The translations under genes were made by a program, and so were the position numbers. The notes under the pieces were generated by a model, which was not told where the DNA came from, searched no databases, and was given only the letters and a program-made list of their open reading frames with translations. This document shows, in pieces, positions 1 through 8,519 of a stretch of DNA of 64,000 bases. The stretch comes from Anaerocolumna sp. AGMB13025 (lineage in GTDB: Bacteria > Bacillota > Clostridia > Lachnospirales > Lachnospiraceae). Location of the stretch: contig NZ_CP121445.1 in NCBI RefSeq assembly GCF_029689925.1, forward strand, positions 3,642,501 to 3,706,500. The letters are read 5' to 3'. Position 1 is the stretch's first letter; each line of letters starts with the position of its first letter.

Positions 1-26
1 TCTGTCCTACCTGTTATATATTCCAT
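1..26 (-). CDS. ribF: RibF (riboflavin kinase/FAD synthetase), N-terminal end only
   Basis: Only the first eight codons are inside the window (MEYITGRT, then cut). An AGGAG ribosome-binding site lies about 8 nt before the ATG, and truB ends just upstream. Position directly after truB and the MEYITG start are typical of Firmicute RibF, which makes FMN and FAD from riboflavin. The identification rests on gene order plus these few residues, so it is tentative. Confidence 0.5.
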
Positions 27-43
27 ACGAATTACTCCTATTA

Positions 44-967
44 TTATAAAAACATCTTTACCGGTTTAAATAATTTATCTTTTGAACAATACTCATATAT
101 GCCAATGAATTGTCTCTCATGATCATATACTCTGACTATTCGCTCTATTTCATTACTGTTACCCTCCAAAAACAGAACGGTATGATGTTCTGCCTGTTCC
201 AGACGGAAACTGTTACCATTATAAATGTTTTTTGTAAATTCTTCTAATACTACTACCTTTTCATAGTTTGGAAACATATCCTCTGGTTTCATGAGGATAT
301 CTGTAAGCTTGTCCTGATCAATCAGAACCTGGATTTGGGACAGTTTTAAGCTGTCTGAAAGTGCAAACGCTCCTGATCTTGTTCTTAGCAGAGTCTTCAT
401 ACAGCCTCCGCAATTTAGACGTTCCCCAATATCATGGCATAAGGTCCTGATATAAGTTCCTTTTGAACAGTCAACTGATATTCTGACTTCATGGTCTGCT
501 TCATTAAACTCAAGAATACGGATGTCAGAGATCCTAACTCTTCTGGTTTCCCTTTCCACTTCTTTACCGGCTCTTGCCAGCTCGTACAAACGCTTGCCAT
601 TTACCTTGATTGCAGAATACATCGGCGGCAGCTGGTCATACTCACCGATAAAACTTAGAATGGTTTTTGTTATCTGGTCTCTGTCCGCCGTTACAGGGAA
701 TGAATTAAGTACTGAACCGGTTATATCCTGGGTATCTGTAACAATCCCCAGTTTTAAAACCGCTTCATAGGTTTTACTTTTCTCTGTCAGCATATCGCAT
801 AATTTTGTAGCATTTCCAAAACAAACAGGCAGTACCCCTTCGGCATCGGGGTCTAAGGTTCCGGTATGGCCGATTTTCTTTTGTTTTACCATACCCCTGA
901 GTTTTGCAACTACATCGTGGGAAGTAAACCCCTTTTCTTTATATACATTGATAATTCCGTTAATCAA
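44..967 (-). CDS. truB: tRNA pseudouridine(55) synthase TruB
   Basis: Makes pseudouridine 55 in the T-loop of tRNAs in the cytoplasm. The 307-residue length suits TruB. The motif GHTGTLDPDAEGVLPV (residues 33-48) holds the catalytic aspartate D39; the more usual LATG is DAEG here. KVNGKRLYELARAG and the SKGTYIRTL motif (in VDCSKGTYIRTLCHDIG) are also present. It starts 3 nt after the DHH phosphoesterase stop, so the two are probably translated together. It belongs to the rimP-nusA-infB-rbfA operon and is followed by ribF, the common Firmicute order. Confidence 0.95.
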   Translation of the reverse strand: MINGIINVYKEKGFTSHDVVAKLRGMVKQKKIGHTGTLDPDAEGVLPVCFGNATKLCDMLTEKSKTYEAVLKLGIVTDTQDITGSVLNSFPVTADRDQITKTILSFIGEYDQLPPMYSAIKVNGKRLYELARAGKEVERETRRVRISDIRILEFNEADHEVRISVDCSKGTYIRTLCHDIGERLNCGGCMKTLLRTRSGAFALSDSLKLSQIQVLIDQDKLTDILMKPEDMFPNYEKVVVLEEFTKNIYNGNSFRLEQAEHHTVLFLEGNSNEIERIVRVYDHERQFIGIYEYCSKDKLFKPVKMFL

Positions 968-970
968 GTT

Positions 971-1948
971 TTATTGCTCCTGTTCACTGGTTTGATTGGA
1001 TAATTGATGTTCAATATGTGCGGTCAGATTGTTTACAACATCATGTATCGTTCCGTGCATGGTACAACCGGCCGCCTTAATATGACCGCCGCCGCCAAAA
1101 TAAGCAGCAATTTTTCTAACGTCAACAAAACCGTTGGCTCGCATACTTACCTTATATTCATGAAGATCTGTTTCATAAAGAAGGATTGCTACTTCCACAC
1201 CTTCGGTAATCCGTAACTGATCTATAATACCATCTAAATCTGCCGAGGTGGAATCATAAAACTCAAGGGTCTTCTTACTGACTGAGGATACAATACATTT
1301 ACCATGTAGTACTAATATACTTTCTAAAAGACAACGTCCTAACATCTGATTCTGATGATAATTCTTAAGATAAAAAGTCTCATCAATCATTTGAGAAAAG
1401 GGCACCCCTTTTGTGATAAGCTTTCCGGCTATCATCATGGTCTTTTCAGAGGTATTGGAATGCTTAAACACTCCCGTGTCGTGAATAATTCCAAGATAAA
1501 GGGCTTTTGCAATGGTTAAATCGATTTTATCCTCTTCAAACAAACCAAACAGTACTTCGCAGGTGGAACTTGCATTATCCTCCACATGATTCGTACCTGC
1601 AAACCTGGTATTACTAATATGATGATCAATATTTAAAGTTTTATTGGCAGCTAAAAAGTATTCCTGGGCAAATCCCAGTCGGTCAAGACTTCCGCTGTCC
1701 AGGGCAATGAATAGATCATATTTTATACTTTCTTCATTTTCCTGTTTAATTATATCCGTATTTCCTACGGTCTTAAATTTTTCAGGTATCGGCTCCAGAT
1801 AAAGATCTACCCTGATTCCTTCTCCTGTTGCTTTTTTTAAATAATAATACAATGCCAGACAGGAACCCACACAGTCGCCGTCAGGTCTGACATGACCGGC
1901 TATTCCTATGGTTCTGGCATCTCCTAGTACTTCCAATATGTGTTTCAT
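971..1948 (-). CDS. nrnA: DHH/DHHA1 phosphoesterase (NrnA-like oligoribonuclease/pAp phosphatase)
   Basis: Probably degrades short RNA oligonucleotides or pAp, or c-di-AMP breakdown products, using Mn2+. DGDCVGS (about residues 23-29) and IDHH (DHH at about 108-110) are metal-binding motifs of the DHH domain, and GGGGHIKAAG near the C-terminus is the DHHA1 substrate-binding motif. A longer frame runs to 2005, but the ATG at 1948 has GGAGGT just upstream, so I chose it. The 325-residue length fits NrnA. It sits between rbfA and truB, a standard Firmicute position. The family is certain; the exact substrate is inferred. Confidence 0.88.
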   Translation of the reverse strand: MKHILEVLGDARTIGIAGHVRPDGDCVGSCLALYYYLKKATGEGIRVDLYLEPIPEKFKTVGNTDIIKQENEESIKYDLFIALDSGSLDRLGFAQEYFLAANKTLNIDHHISNTRFAGTNHVEDNASSTCEVLFGLFEEDKIDLTIAKALYLGIIHDTGVFKHSNTSEKTMMIAGKLITKGVPFSQMIDETFYLKNYHQNQMLGRCLLESILVLHGKCIVSSVSKKTLEFYDSTSADLDGIIDQLRITEGVEVAILLYETDLHEYKVSMRANGFVDVRKIAAYFGGGGHIKAAGCTMHGTIHDVVNNLTAHIEHQLSNQTSEQEQ

Positions 1949-2020
1949 AATAACCTCCACACCTAATACCTTCTCAATAAGCTTAGGTATTCCCACCGGG
2001 GTCACCTTCTGACCAAAATC

Positions 2021-2464
2021 TTAATCTTCCTCATCCTCTGTATCGTCATCTAAGTCAGTTTCACCATCAGAATCATCCCCGATACTTTCATCAAGAGTAT
2101 CGGAAGTTTCAATATCTTTATTTACTTCATGAATCAGACGGGACATATTAACACCATACTCGATGGATTGGTCCAATACAAAGGTAAGTTCCGGCGTATT
2201 ACGCAGGTTAATGCTTTTTGCCAACTGTCCTCTCATAAAAGGGGCTGCACTTTTAAGGCCTGCCAATGTGCTTTTCTGGGATTCTAAATCTCCCAGGACA
2301 CTGATATAAACCTTTGCATGTTTTAAATCCGGAGCTACCTCTACGGCAACTACAGAGGTCATGGGATTTATTCTGGGATCTTTGATTTCTCTGTTAATTA
2401 ACTGGCTTAATTCCCGCTGTACTTCCCCATTAATTCTAGTGTTCTTAATACTGTTTTTTCTCAT
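2021..2464 (-). CDS. rbfA: Ribosome-binding factor A with an acidic tail
   Basis: Binds the 30S subunit during late 16S rRNA maturation and cold adaptation. The KH-like core is recognisable from RKNSIKNTRINGEVQRELS through LRNTPELTFVLDQSIEYG. An AGGT lies about 6 nt before this ATG; an in-frame ATG six bases earlier abuts that AGGT and is less likely. The last 25-30 residues are almost all Asp, Glu, Ser and Thr and lie beyond the folded domain. The gene is separated from infB by an unusually long 330-bp gap that contains a diverged copy of the dispersed 5' element. Confidence 0.93.
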   Translation of the reverse strand: MRKNSIKNTRINGEVQRELSQLINREIKDPRINPMTSVVAVEVAPDLKHAKVYISVLGDLESQKSTLAGLKSAAPFMRGQLAKSINLRNTPELTFVLDQSIEYGVNMSRLIHEVNKDIETSDTLDESIGDDSDGETDLDDDTEDEED

Positions 2465-2470
2465 ATTCAT

Positions 2471-2592
2471 ACCTGTTGCATATCCTGGGCCGCCTGCTTA
2501 CTAAATGCTGCTCTGCCTGTTATGCTACCATAAACAAATAGCTGAAAGAACCTGTAATGGCATTTCCTTTCCCTAATTCTATTCTTTCAGCC
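2471..2592 (-). repeat. Diverged copy (E) of the dispersed structured 5' element, upstream of rbfA
   Basis: On the plus strand AGCTGAAAGAA (2540-2550) pairs with TTCTTTCAGCC (2582-2592). CCAT (2528-2531) pairs with ATGG (2557-2560) in the interleaved order seen in the clear copies at 25058, 27308 and 56656. The sense strand keeps GAAAGGA followed by ATGCCAT. GGCTGAAAGAA/TTCTTTCAGC replaces GGTTGAAAGAA/TTCTTTCAACC, a paired change. The hairpin next to the start codon is not recognisable here, so this copy is the least certain. Confidence 0.45.
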
Positions 2593-2676
2593 ATATCAAT
2601 CGTATCTTTCCTGTCTCTATGTGAACAATTTTTACCTTCACATCATACACATGCTTTTGTTGCTTTCATAAAGCCA

Positions 2677-2749
2677 GGGGCTGTTGCAAAATTGTTAGAA
2701 ATAAGACTCTAACCCAGATAATCCCGGCAATGAATTTTGCAGCAGCTCC
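2677..2749. repeat. Long inverted repeat between infB and rbfA
   Basis: GGGGCTGTTGCAAAATT (2677-2693) is complementary, with one mismatch, to AATTTTGCAGCAGCTCC (2733-2749). A smaller inner stem TTAGA/TCTAA lies in the 39-nt loop. It begins about 50 nt after the infB stop. No T-run follows on the minus strand, so it is not a convincing intrinsic terminator; an RNA-processing site or a small palindromic repeat fits better. About 80 bp between it and copy E contain nothing I recognise. Confidence 0.6.
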
Positions 2750-2800
2750 TTTTGCGCTTATTTTATCTTAGTCCGAGTTTTCGAATTATAAGGACTTCCC

Positions 2801-5800
2801 TTATCTTGGAACTTCCTGCATTACATATAATTCTACCGTATCAAACTCTTTGAGATCATTGAATTTTTCAAATACAAGACCACATTCATATCCGGAGGCT
2901 ACTTCTTTAACATCGTCTTTAAATCTCTTTAAGGACGCAAGAGCACCTTCAAATATAAGTTCTCCCTCTCTTGTAACTCTGGCGGAGCAGCCTCTGACAA
3001 TTTTACCGTCTAACACATAAGATCCGGCAATCGTACCAAGTCCGGAGGCTTTAAATACCTGCCTTACTTCTGCATGACCGATAACTTTCTCTTCAAAGGT
3101 AGGGTCAAGCATTCCCTTCATAGCCGCTTCCACATCTTCAATCGCGTTATAAATAACACGGTACAGTCTTAAATCAACCTTTTCACGGTCTGCCAGTTCC
3201 TTCGCAGTGTTATCCGGACGAACATTAAAACCTATGATAATTGCATTGGAGGTACTTGCCAGTGATACATCTGACTCATTAATGGTACCTACGCCGCCAT
3301 GGATAATGCGGACTGCAACTTCGTCATTGCTCAGTTTTACAAGACTTTGTTTTACTGCTTCTACGGAACCTTGTACATCGGCTTTTATGATAATGTTAAG
3401 TTCTTTTACATTACCGGCCTTAATCTGAGAGAATAAACCGTCCAGAGATAACTTGGCTTTTGTATCTGCTAAAAGTCTTTCTCTTCCCTGTGAAATATAG
3501 GTTTCTGAGATAGAGCGTGCTTCTTTTTCATTATCTGTTGCAATAAAGATTTCACCGGCATCGGGTACTTCATTTAAGCCCAGGATTTCTACCGGAGTAG
3601 AAGGTGTGGCTTCTTTTACACGTCTGCCCTTATCATCCATCATCGCTCTTACTTTACCATAGGCTGATCCGATTGCAATGGAATCACCCACATGTAACGT
3701 ACCTTTTTGAACCAGAATGGTTGCAACCGGACCACGGCCTTTATCTAATTCTGCTTCGATAACGATACCTCTTGCATTACGGTTTGGATTCGCTTTTAAT
3801 TCAACCAATTCTGCGGTAAGGATAATCATCTCAAGAAGCTGTTCAATACCTTCCCTGGTATGGGCCGATACCGGTACAAATACCGTATCACCACCCCAGT
3901 CTTCGGCAACTAACTCATATTCTGTTAATTCCTGCTTTACACGTTCGATGTTGGCACTTGGTTTATCTATTTTATTAATTGCTACTATTATCTGGATTCC
4001 GGCAGCTTTTGCATGGCTGATGGCTTCTACGGTCTGGGGCATAACACCATCATCTGCTGCTACCACTAAAATAGCAATATCCGTAGACTGGGCCCCTCTC
4101 ATTCTCATGGAAGTAAATGCTTCGTGACCAGGCGTATCTAAGAAGGTAATCTTTTCACCGTTAACTTCAACCACATATGCACCGATATGCTGAGTAATAC
4201 CACCAGCTTCATGAGAAGTTACATTAGTCTCTCGAATGGCATCCAGAAGGGAGGTTTTGCCATGGTCAACATGACCCATAACACAGACAACCGGAGGACG
4301 CTTTTCTAATTTTTCTTCGTCTTCGTCTTTCTCCTTTAATAACTCCTCTATAACATCAATCTTTATCTCATGTTCTGCGATGATTTCAAATTCAATCGCA
4401 ATCTCTTCTGCTTCTTCAAAGGTAATCTCCTGATTGATCGATACCATTTTACCTGCTAAGAACAGCTTTTTCACTAATGCAGAGGCGGGTAATTTCATTT
4501 TGTCAGCCAATTCTTTAATGGTTAATATATCTGGAAGTGTAATCGTTTTTACATCATCTTGTTTGGCTTCCTGGACCTGAACCGGCTTTGGTTTAATGAA
4601 CTGTCCTTTTTTCGGTACTTTGATTTCCTCTAAGCCGTCACCATCGATTTGTTTATGGTTATAGCCCGGTTTATTGTTTTTAACATTTTTATTGGCTCTG
4701 CTGTTTCTATTACTTGCTGAATCACTTCTGGACATTCCAATTGGTGCATCAAATTTCTTTGCTTCACCTGCTCTGTTGTCTGATCTGCCCGGAGTGCGTT
4801 TTTTTGCATCACCGTCTTTAATATAGTCATCTTTATTCATGCCGCCGTAGCCAGAACCATAATTTCTGTTCTGATAACCGCCTTCTGAGGATCCCTGACT
4901 GCCGGATCTGTTGTAGTTATTGTATCCGCTAGACTGACCAGGTCTGCCGCCTTGTGAATTATATGGCCTGGAATTTTGATTCGGTCTGTCGCCATTATTG
5001 TTGTAACCACCGGTTCTTCCCTGCCCACCACTCTGATTATTCTGACCATACGGACGGTTCTGACCTTGATTATTATTCTGACCATACGGACGGTTCTGTC
5101 CCTGGCTGTTATTCTGTCCATAAGGGCGATTCTGTCCCTGTCCGTTGTTCTGTCCATAAGGGCGGTTTTGTCCCTGTCCATTGTTCTGTCCATAGGGGCG
5201 ATTCTGTCCCTGTCCATTGTTCTGTCCATAGGGGCGGTTCTGTCCCTGTCCATTGTTCTGTCCATAGGGGCGGTTCTGTCCCTGTCCATTATTCTGTCCA
5301 TAGGGACGGTTCTGTCCCTGACCACCTTCTGAGGAATAGCTGCCACCCTGCGTATTAGAACGATTCTGCTGTGAATAATTTCCACTCTGACCATAAGAAC
5401 GGTTCTGACCGTTCTGACCCTGATTGTTCTGTCCATAGGGACGGTTCTGTCCCTGATTATTGTTTTGAACATAAGGACGATTCTGTCCGGAAGAATGCTG
5501 TCCACCCTGACCTGGTGTTCTCACTCCATTATCACCAGAGTTTCTCTGACCCTGCTGATCACCCTGATATCGATTGTTATAAGGTCTGTTATTCTGGTTA
5601 TTATATGGACGGCTCTGATTATTCTGTCCCGACTGTCTTTGATCGGAAGAATAATTCTGATTAGGTCTTATGTTACCCTGGTTACTCTGAGAGGAATAAC
5701 CGGTACCAGCAGGTCTGTTATTCTGTCCTTCTGCTGTACCCTCATGGACGGCTTGGGAACGCACAGACGTCAAATCCTGAGAAGATGAAGACTGTCTTAC

Positions 5801-6016
5801 ACTTCCTTCGGTTACGGTATTCGGCTGGTTCTGAGCCGGTCTTTCAGCAGGCCTTGCCTTGGGTGAGAAATGATTTTTAACCAGATTAACAGCACTGTCA
5901 TCAATACTGCTCATATGGCTTTTTACCTCCACACCCTTTTCATTCAGATACGTTATGATATCCTTACTGTGTTTATCTATTTCTTTTGCTAACTCATATA
6001 TTTTAATTTTTGCCAT
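2801..6016 (-). CDS. infB: Translation initiation factor IF-2 with a long Q/N/G-rich repeat region
   Basis: GTPase that brings initiator fMet-tRNA to the 30S subunit and promotes subunit joining. The N-terminal [17 protein letters not shown] is the usual IF2_N helix. Residues about 60-430 are low complexity (N, Q, G, R, Y, S) with eight 12-residue repeats. A second IF2_N domain follows, then the G domain with GHVDHGKT (near 580), DTPGHE and NKID, and the C-terminal tRNA-binding domains. The ATG at 6016 has GGAGGT 8 nt upstream; an in-frame ATG 15 bases earlier would overlap that site. At 1071 residues it is much longer than B. subtilis IF2 (about 716), and the excess is the repeat region. Confidence 0.97.
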   Translation of the reverse strand: MAKIKIYELAKEIDKHSKDIITYLNEKGVEVKSHMSSIDDSAVNLVKNHFSPKARPAERPAQNQPNTVTEGSVRQSSSSQDLTSVRSQAVHEGTAEGQNNRPAGTGYSSQSNQGNIRPNQNYSSDQRQSGQNNQSRPYNNQNNRPYNNRYQGDQQGQRNSGDNGVRTPGQGGQHSSGQNRPYVQNNNQGQNRPYGQNNQGQNGQNRSYGQSGNYSQQNRSNTQGGSYSSEGGQGQNRPYGQNNGQGQNRPYGQNNGQGQNRPYGQNNGQGQNRPYGQNNGQGQNRPYGQNNGQGQNRPYGQNNSQGQNRPYGQNNNQGQNRPYGQNNQSGGQGRTGGYNNNGDRPNQNSRPYNSQGGRPGQSSGYNNYNRSGSQGSSEGGYQNRNYGSGYGGMNKDDYIKDGDAKKRTPGRSDNRAGEAKKFDAPIGMSRSDSASNRNSRANKNVKNNKPGYNHKQIDGDGLEEIKVPKKGQFIKPKPVQVQEAKQDDVKTITLPDILTIKELADKMKLPASALVKKLFLAGKMVSINQEITFEEAEEIAIEFEIIAEHEIKIDVIEELLKEKDEDEEKLEKRPPVVCVMGHVDHGKTSLLDAIRETNVTSHEAGGITQHIGAYVVEVNGEKITFLDTPGHEAFTSMRMRGAQSTDIAILVVAADDGVMPQTVEAISHAKAAGIQIIVAINKIDKPSANIERVKQELTEYELVAEDWGGDTVFVPVSAHTREGIEQLLEMIILTAELVELKANPNRNARGIVIEAELDKGRGPVATILVQKGTLHVGDSIAIGSAYGKVRAMMDDKGRRVKEATPSTPVEILGLNEVPDAGEIFIATDNEKEARSISETYISQGRERLLADTKAKLSLDGLFSQIKAGNVKELNIIIKADVQGSVEAVKQSLVKLSNDEVAVRIIHGGVGTINESDVSLASTSNAIIIGFNVRPDNTAKELADREKVDLRLYRVIYNAIEDVEAAMKGMLDPTFEEKVIGHAEVRQVFKASGLGTIAGSYVLDGKIVRGCSARVTREGELIFEGALASLKRFKDDVKEVASGYECGLVFEKFNDLKEFDTVELYVMQEVPR
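5032..5319 (-). repeat. 36-bp tandem repeat array inside infB (eight copies)
   Basis: Eight consecutive copies of a 36-bp unit encode [12 protein letters not shown], with two terminal variants (NNSQ, NNNQ) toward the C-terminal side. Copies are nearly identical in DNA as well as protein, so the array is recent or kept uniform by recombination and its length probably varies between strains. Single units also occur outside the array, at about 5380-5480. The composition is prion-like (Q/N/G/Y). Confidence 0.9.
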
Positions 6017-6034
6017 ACTTACTACCTCCACTAA

Positions 6035-6421
6035 TTACGATTCCATGTATGGGTTCATACATTCATCCTTGTTGATTGAGTTCAGTTGCTTTTCTACCAT
6101 ATCAGCCAAGCCTTTATCAAGCAGAACCAGAGATGCTCTGAATTCTTTTCCTATTGCATGACCGAGTTTTGTTTTTTCACCAAAAAAGTAAATCGGCACT
6201 TTATAGTAAGTACACATATTGGTAAACATTTTTTTTGTATTATCTGATGCATCCTCAGCTACAATTACCAGCTTGGCTTTTCCATCCTTTACAGCCTTTT
6301 CCGCCATGAATTCACCACTGGTAAGAAAACCTGCCTTAGCGGCTATTCCGATATAAGAAAATACTTTTTTTTGGGCAATAGGACTGGCCCCGTTATTATC
6401 CTTTTCATAATTCAAGTCCAC
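6035..6421 (-). CDS. L7Ae-family ribosomal protein (YlxQ-like)
   Basis: Small RNA-binding protein of the L7Ae/L30e/S12e/Gadd45 fold, predicted to bind kink-turn RNA on or near the ribosome. The core SYIGIAAKAGFLTSGEF followed by AKLVIVAEDASDNT and YKVPIYFFGEKTKLGHAIGK is typical. It overlaps the end of rnpM by 17 nt and ends about 19 nt before infB, the same order as ylxR-ylxQ-infB in Bacillus. At 128 residues it is slightly longer than YlxQ because of tails at both ends. Confidence 0.88.
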   Translation of the reverse strand: MDLNYEKDNNGASPIAQKKVFSYIGIAAKAGFLTSGEFMAEKAVKDGKAKLVIVAEDASDNTKKMFTNMCTYYKVPIYFFGEKTKLGHAIGKEFRASLVLLDKGLADMVEKQLNSINKDECMNPYMES

Positions 6422-6680
6422 TCAGCTCCTTTTCTAATTCTTCATAGACTTCGCGAGGAATACTTACCTTTAAAGATCGTTCCAGTCCTCGGCTTTTCAC
6501 GGCTTTCTGAAAACATTCCACTGATTTGCACAGATATGCTCCCCTGCCGTTTTTCTTGCCGGTTGCGTCTATAATTATATTCTCTTCCGGCGTTTTTATA
6601 ACTCTGATCATATCTTTTTTATTTTTCATCTCCCCGCAGCCGATACACTGTCTTTGGGGCACTTTCTTTACAACACTCAT
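6405..6680 (-). CDS. rnpM: RNase P modulator RnpM (YlxR family)
   Basis: Short RNA-binding protein of the DUF448/YlxR family. Members have been reported to bind RNase P RNA and modulate its activity. CIGCGEMKNKKDMIR and the signature GRGAYLC are present, and the 91-residue length is normal. It lies directly after nusA and overlaps the L7Ae-like gene by 17 nt, implying coupled translation. Confidence 0.9.
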   Translation of the reverse strand: MSVVKKVPQRQCIGCGEMKNKKDMIRVIKTPEENIIIDATGKKNGRGAYLCKSVECFQKAVKSRGLERSLKVSIPREVYEELEKELSGLEL

Positions 6681-6687
6681 GTATTAC

Positions 6688-7743
6688 CTACTCCCATCCG
6701 TACCCTTCGGCTTGTGACTCGCTCTTAATATCTATTTTAAATCCGGTAAGTCTGGCTGCTAATCTGGCATTCTGTCCTTCCTTGCCGATTGCAAGAGATA
6801 GCTGATAATCCGGAACGATTACTCTGGCGCTCTTTTCTCCCTCTTCCACATACACAGATACTACCTTGGCAGGACTTAATGCATTTTCAATCAGAATTGC
6901 AGGATCATCGCTCCAGTTGATAATGTCAATTTTTTCACCTCGTAATTCATTCACGATTGCATTGACCCTGGCACCATTCATACCGACGCAGGCTCCTACC
7001 GGATCTACATCAGGGTTATTGGAGTATACGGCCATTTTGGTTCTGGAACCGGCTTCTCTGGAAATACTCTTGATTTCAACAGTTCCATCCTTTACTTCCG
7101 TTACTTCTGCTTCAAATAACCGTTTCACAAGTTCCGGATGTGTTCTGGATACAGTAATTCTTGGTCCCTTGGTGGTGTCCTTAACTTCCAGTACGTATAA
7201 TTTTATACGATCCGTCGGTCTGAAATGCTCTGTTTTTACTTGTTCATTCTCAGTAAGCACTGCATCTACCTTACCTAAATTGATACTTACATTATTGCCT
7301 ACGTAACGCTGCACAATACCGGTAACCACATCTTTTTCCTTGCTGTAATACTGATTAAATAAAACTTTTCTTTCTTCCTCCCTGATTTTTTGTACTACTA
7401 CCTGTTTTGCCTTCTGGGCAGCAATACGTCCAAAATTCTTCGGAGTTACTTCCACATTAACGATATCGCCGATATCATTTTTCGGATATTTTAATCTGGC
7501 TTCCACAACACTGATCTGGGTTACGGGATCTGTAACTGTTTCAACGATTTCCCTCTCGGCAAATACGCCAACGGCACCGGTATCCCTGTTTATATTCACC
7601 CTGATATTATCTGCTTTGCCAAAGTGGTTTTTACAAGCGGCAACCAGGGAATTTTCCATTGCTTCCAGTAAAATATCCTTGCTGATATCTTTTTCTCTTT
7701 CAATCTGATTTAATGCGTCAATTAACTCTTTGTTGTTATTCAT
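6688..7743 (-). CDS. nusA: Transcription termination/antitermination protein NusA
   Basis: Binds RNA polymerase and nascent RNA and stimulates pausing and intrinsic termination. The N-terminal RNAP-binding domain (residues 1-125) is followed by an S1 domain (KDVVTGIVQRYVGNNVSINL) and two KH domains with GACVGMNGARV and LAIGKEGQNARLAARLTG. It ends at 351 residues with no acidic C-terminal repeats, as in Gram-positive NusA. It is the second gene of the operon that begins with rimP, whose leader carries a hairpin that NusA might act on. Confidence 0.97.
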   Translation of the reverse strand: MNNNKELIDALNQIEREKDISKDILLEAMENSLVAACKNHFGKADNIRVNINRDTGAVGVFAEREIVETVTDPVTQISVVEARLKYPKNDIGDIVNVEVTPKNFGRIAAQKAKQVVVQKIREEERKVLFNQYYSKEKDVVTGIVQRYVGNNVSINLGKVDAVLTENEQVKTEHFRPTDRIKLYVLEVKDTTKGPRITVSRTHPELVKRLFEAEVTEVKDGTVEIKSISREAGSRTKMAVYSNNPDVDPVGACVGMNGARVNAIVNELRGEKIDIINWSDDPAILIENALSPAKVVSVYVEEGEKSARVIVPDYQLSLAIGKEGQNARLAARLTGFKIDIKSESQAEGYGWE

Positions 7744-7797
7744 TTTCTGCTGATCCTCCTCATAATTGTTCTTGAATCCAATCCCTTAAGTTTGTAT

Positions 7798-8265
7798 TTA
7801 AAAATCAAAAGCCAAACGAATCAGTGCCACATCGGCACGAGGTATATCCATAGTACTTTCGTCTTCTAGTTGAATGGTAAAATTTACAGCATCATAACCC
7901 GTTAAAAACCCTATGATTTCCTTTTGTTTATTGATGGGTTTATACAGTTTGATTTCCACTTCTTTGTTTATGCTTCTGGCATAATCTTTTTCTTTTTTTA
8001 ACTGTCTGCCTAAACCTGGTGAACTGACTTCTAAGATATAGGATTCCGGTATAAAATCATGCTCATCCAGCAAATCACTTAATGCCCTGTTCACAATCTC
8101 ACAGTCATCTACGGTTATACCGCCCTCTTTATCGATATAAGCACGAAGATACCAGTTACCGCCTTCTTTCACATATTCCACATCTACCAGCTCAAAATTG
8201 TTTTGTTGAATGATTGGTTCTAATAGTTTCTCAGTTTTTTGTTCGTATTCTTCTTTCTTAGACAT
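7798..8265 (-). CDS. rimP: Ribosome maturation factor RimP
   Basis: Needed for maturation of the 30S subunit. The 155-residue protein shows the N-terminal alpha/beta domain (FELVDVEYVKEGGNWYLRAYIDKEGGITVDDCE), the conserved YILEVSSPGLGRQLK, and a C-terminal SH3-like domain. GGAGGT precedes the ATG by about 5 nt. It is the first gene of the rimP-nusA-infB operon; its long leader (about 160 nt) contains the promoter and attenuator-like hairpin annotated separately. Confidence 0.95.
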   Translation of the reverse strand: MSKKEEYEQKTEKLLEPIIQQNNFELVDVEYVKEGGNWYLRAYIDKEGGITVDDCEIVNRALSDLLDEHDFIPESYILEVSSPGLGRQLKKEKDYARSINKEVEIKLYKPINKQKEIIGFLTGYDAVNFTIQLEDESTMDIPRADVALIRLAFDF

Positions 8266-8370
8266 ATAACCTCCATGGACTTGCCGCTGTTAACCATGTG
8301 CAGCAGTACTCCAGATTTTTACACACAGTTTATTTTCCTGTATCGCAGTTTCCTGCACAATACACCTGCA

Positions 8371-8400
8371 CAAATATAAAGAGTGGACTTTCGTCCACTC
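8371..8400 (-). terminator. Hairpin terminator/attenuator in the rimP-nusA leader
   Basis: In the minus-strand RNA GAGTGGAC pairs perfectly with GTCCACTC around a GAAA tetraloop, followed by an interrupted U-tract (TTTATATTT). It lies 120 bp after the hisIE stop and about 30 nt downstream of the predicted rimP start site. It can therefore both end his transcription and attenuate the rimP-nusA-infB operon. The broken U-tract suggests a weak terminator of the NusA-dependent kind. Confidence 0.75.
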
Positions 8401-8433
8401 CTATTCATTCCTGTATCTTACTTACATTAGTTT

Positions 8434-8462
8434 ATTATAGCACCGTTTACTATATAATGCAA
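8434..8462 (-). promoter_or_regulatory. Sigma-A promoter of the rimP-nusA-infB operon
   Basis: TTGCAT (plus 8457-8462) and a perfect TATAAT (8434-8439) are separated by exactly 17 bp on the minus strand. The start would be near 8427, giving a leader of about 160 nt. It lies between the hisIE stop and the leader hairpin. Confidence 0.7.
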
Positions 8463-8519
8463 GCTATTTACTTAAAATATTTTCCATTTTTAGATTTAAG
8501 CATACATGCAAGTAAACTG

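Noticed and set aside
2593..2676. A 24-codon frame (YDVKVKIVHIETGKIRLIW) between infB and rbfA
   Set aside because: Too short, no ribosome-binding site, and within an apparently structured intergenic region.
4837..5664. Several long open frames on both strands inside infB
   Set aside because: They are created by the 36-bp repeats being open in all frames; they have low-complexity products and the IF2 frame is clearly the real one.
8330..8360. Sequence resembling the start-proximal hairpin of the dispersed element (TATCGCAGTTTCCTGC)
   Set aside because: It matches copy B over about 16 bases, but lies 70 bp from rimP and has none of the other arms, so it may be chance.
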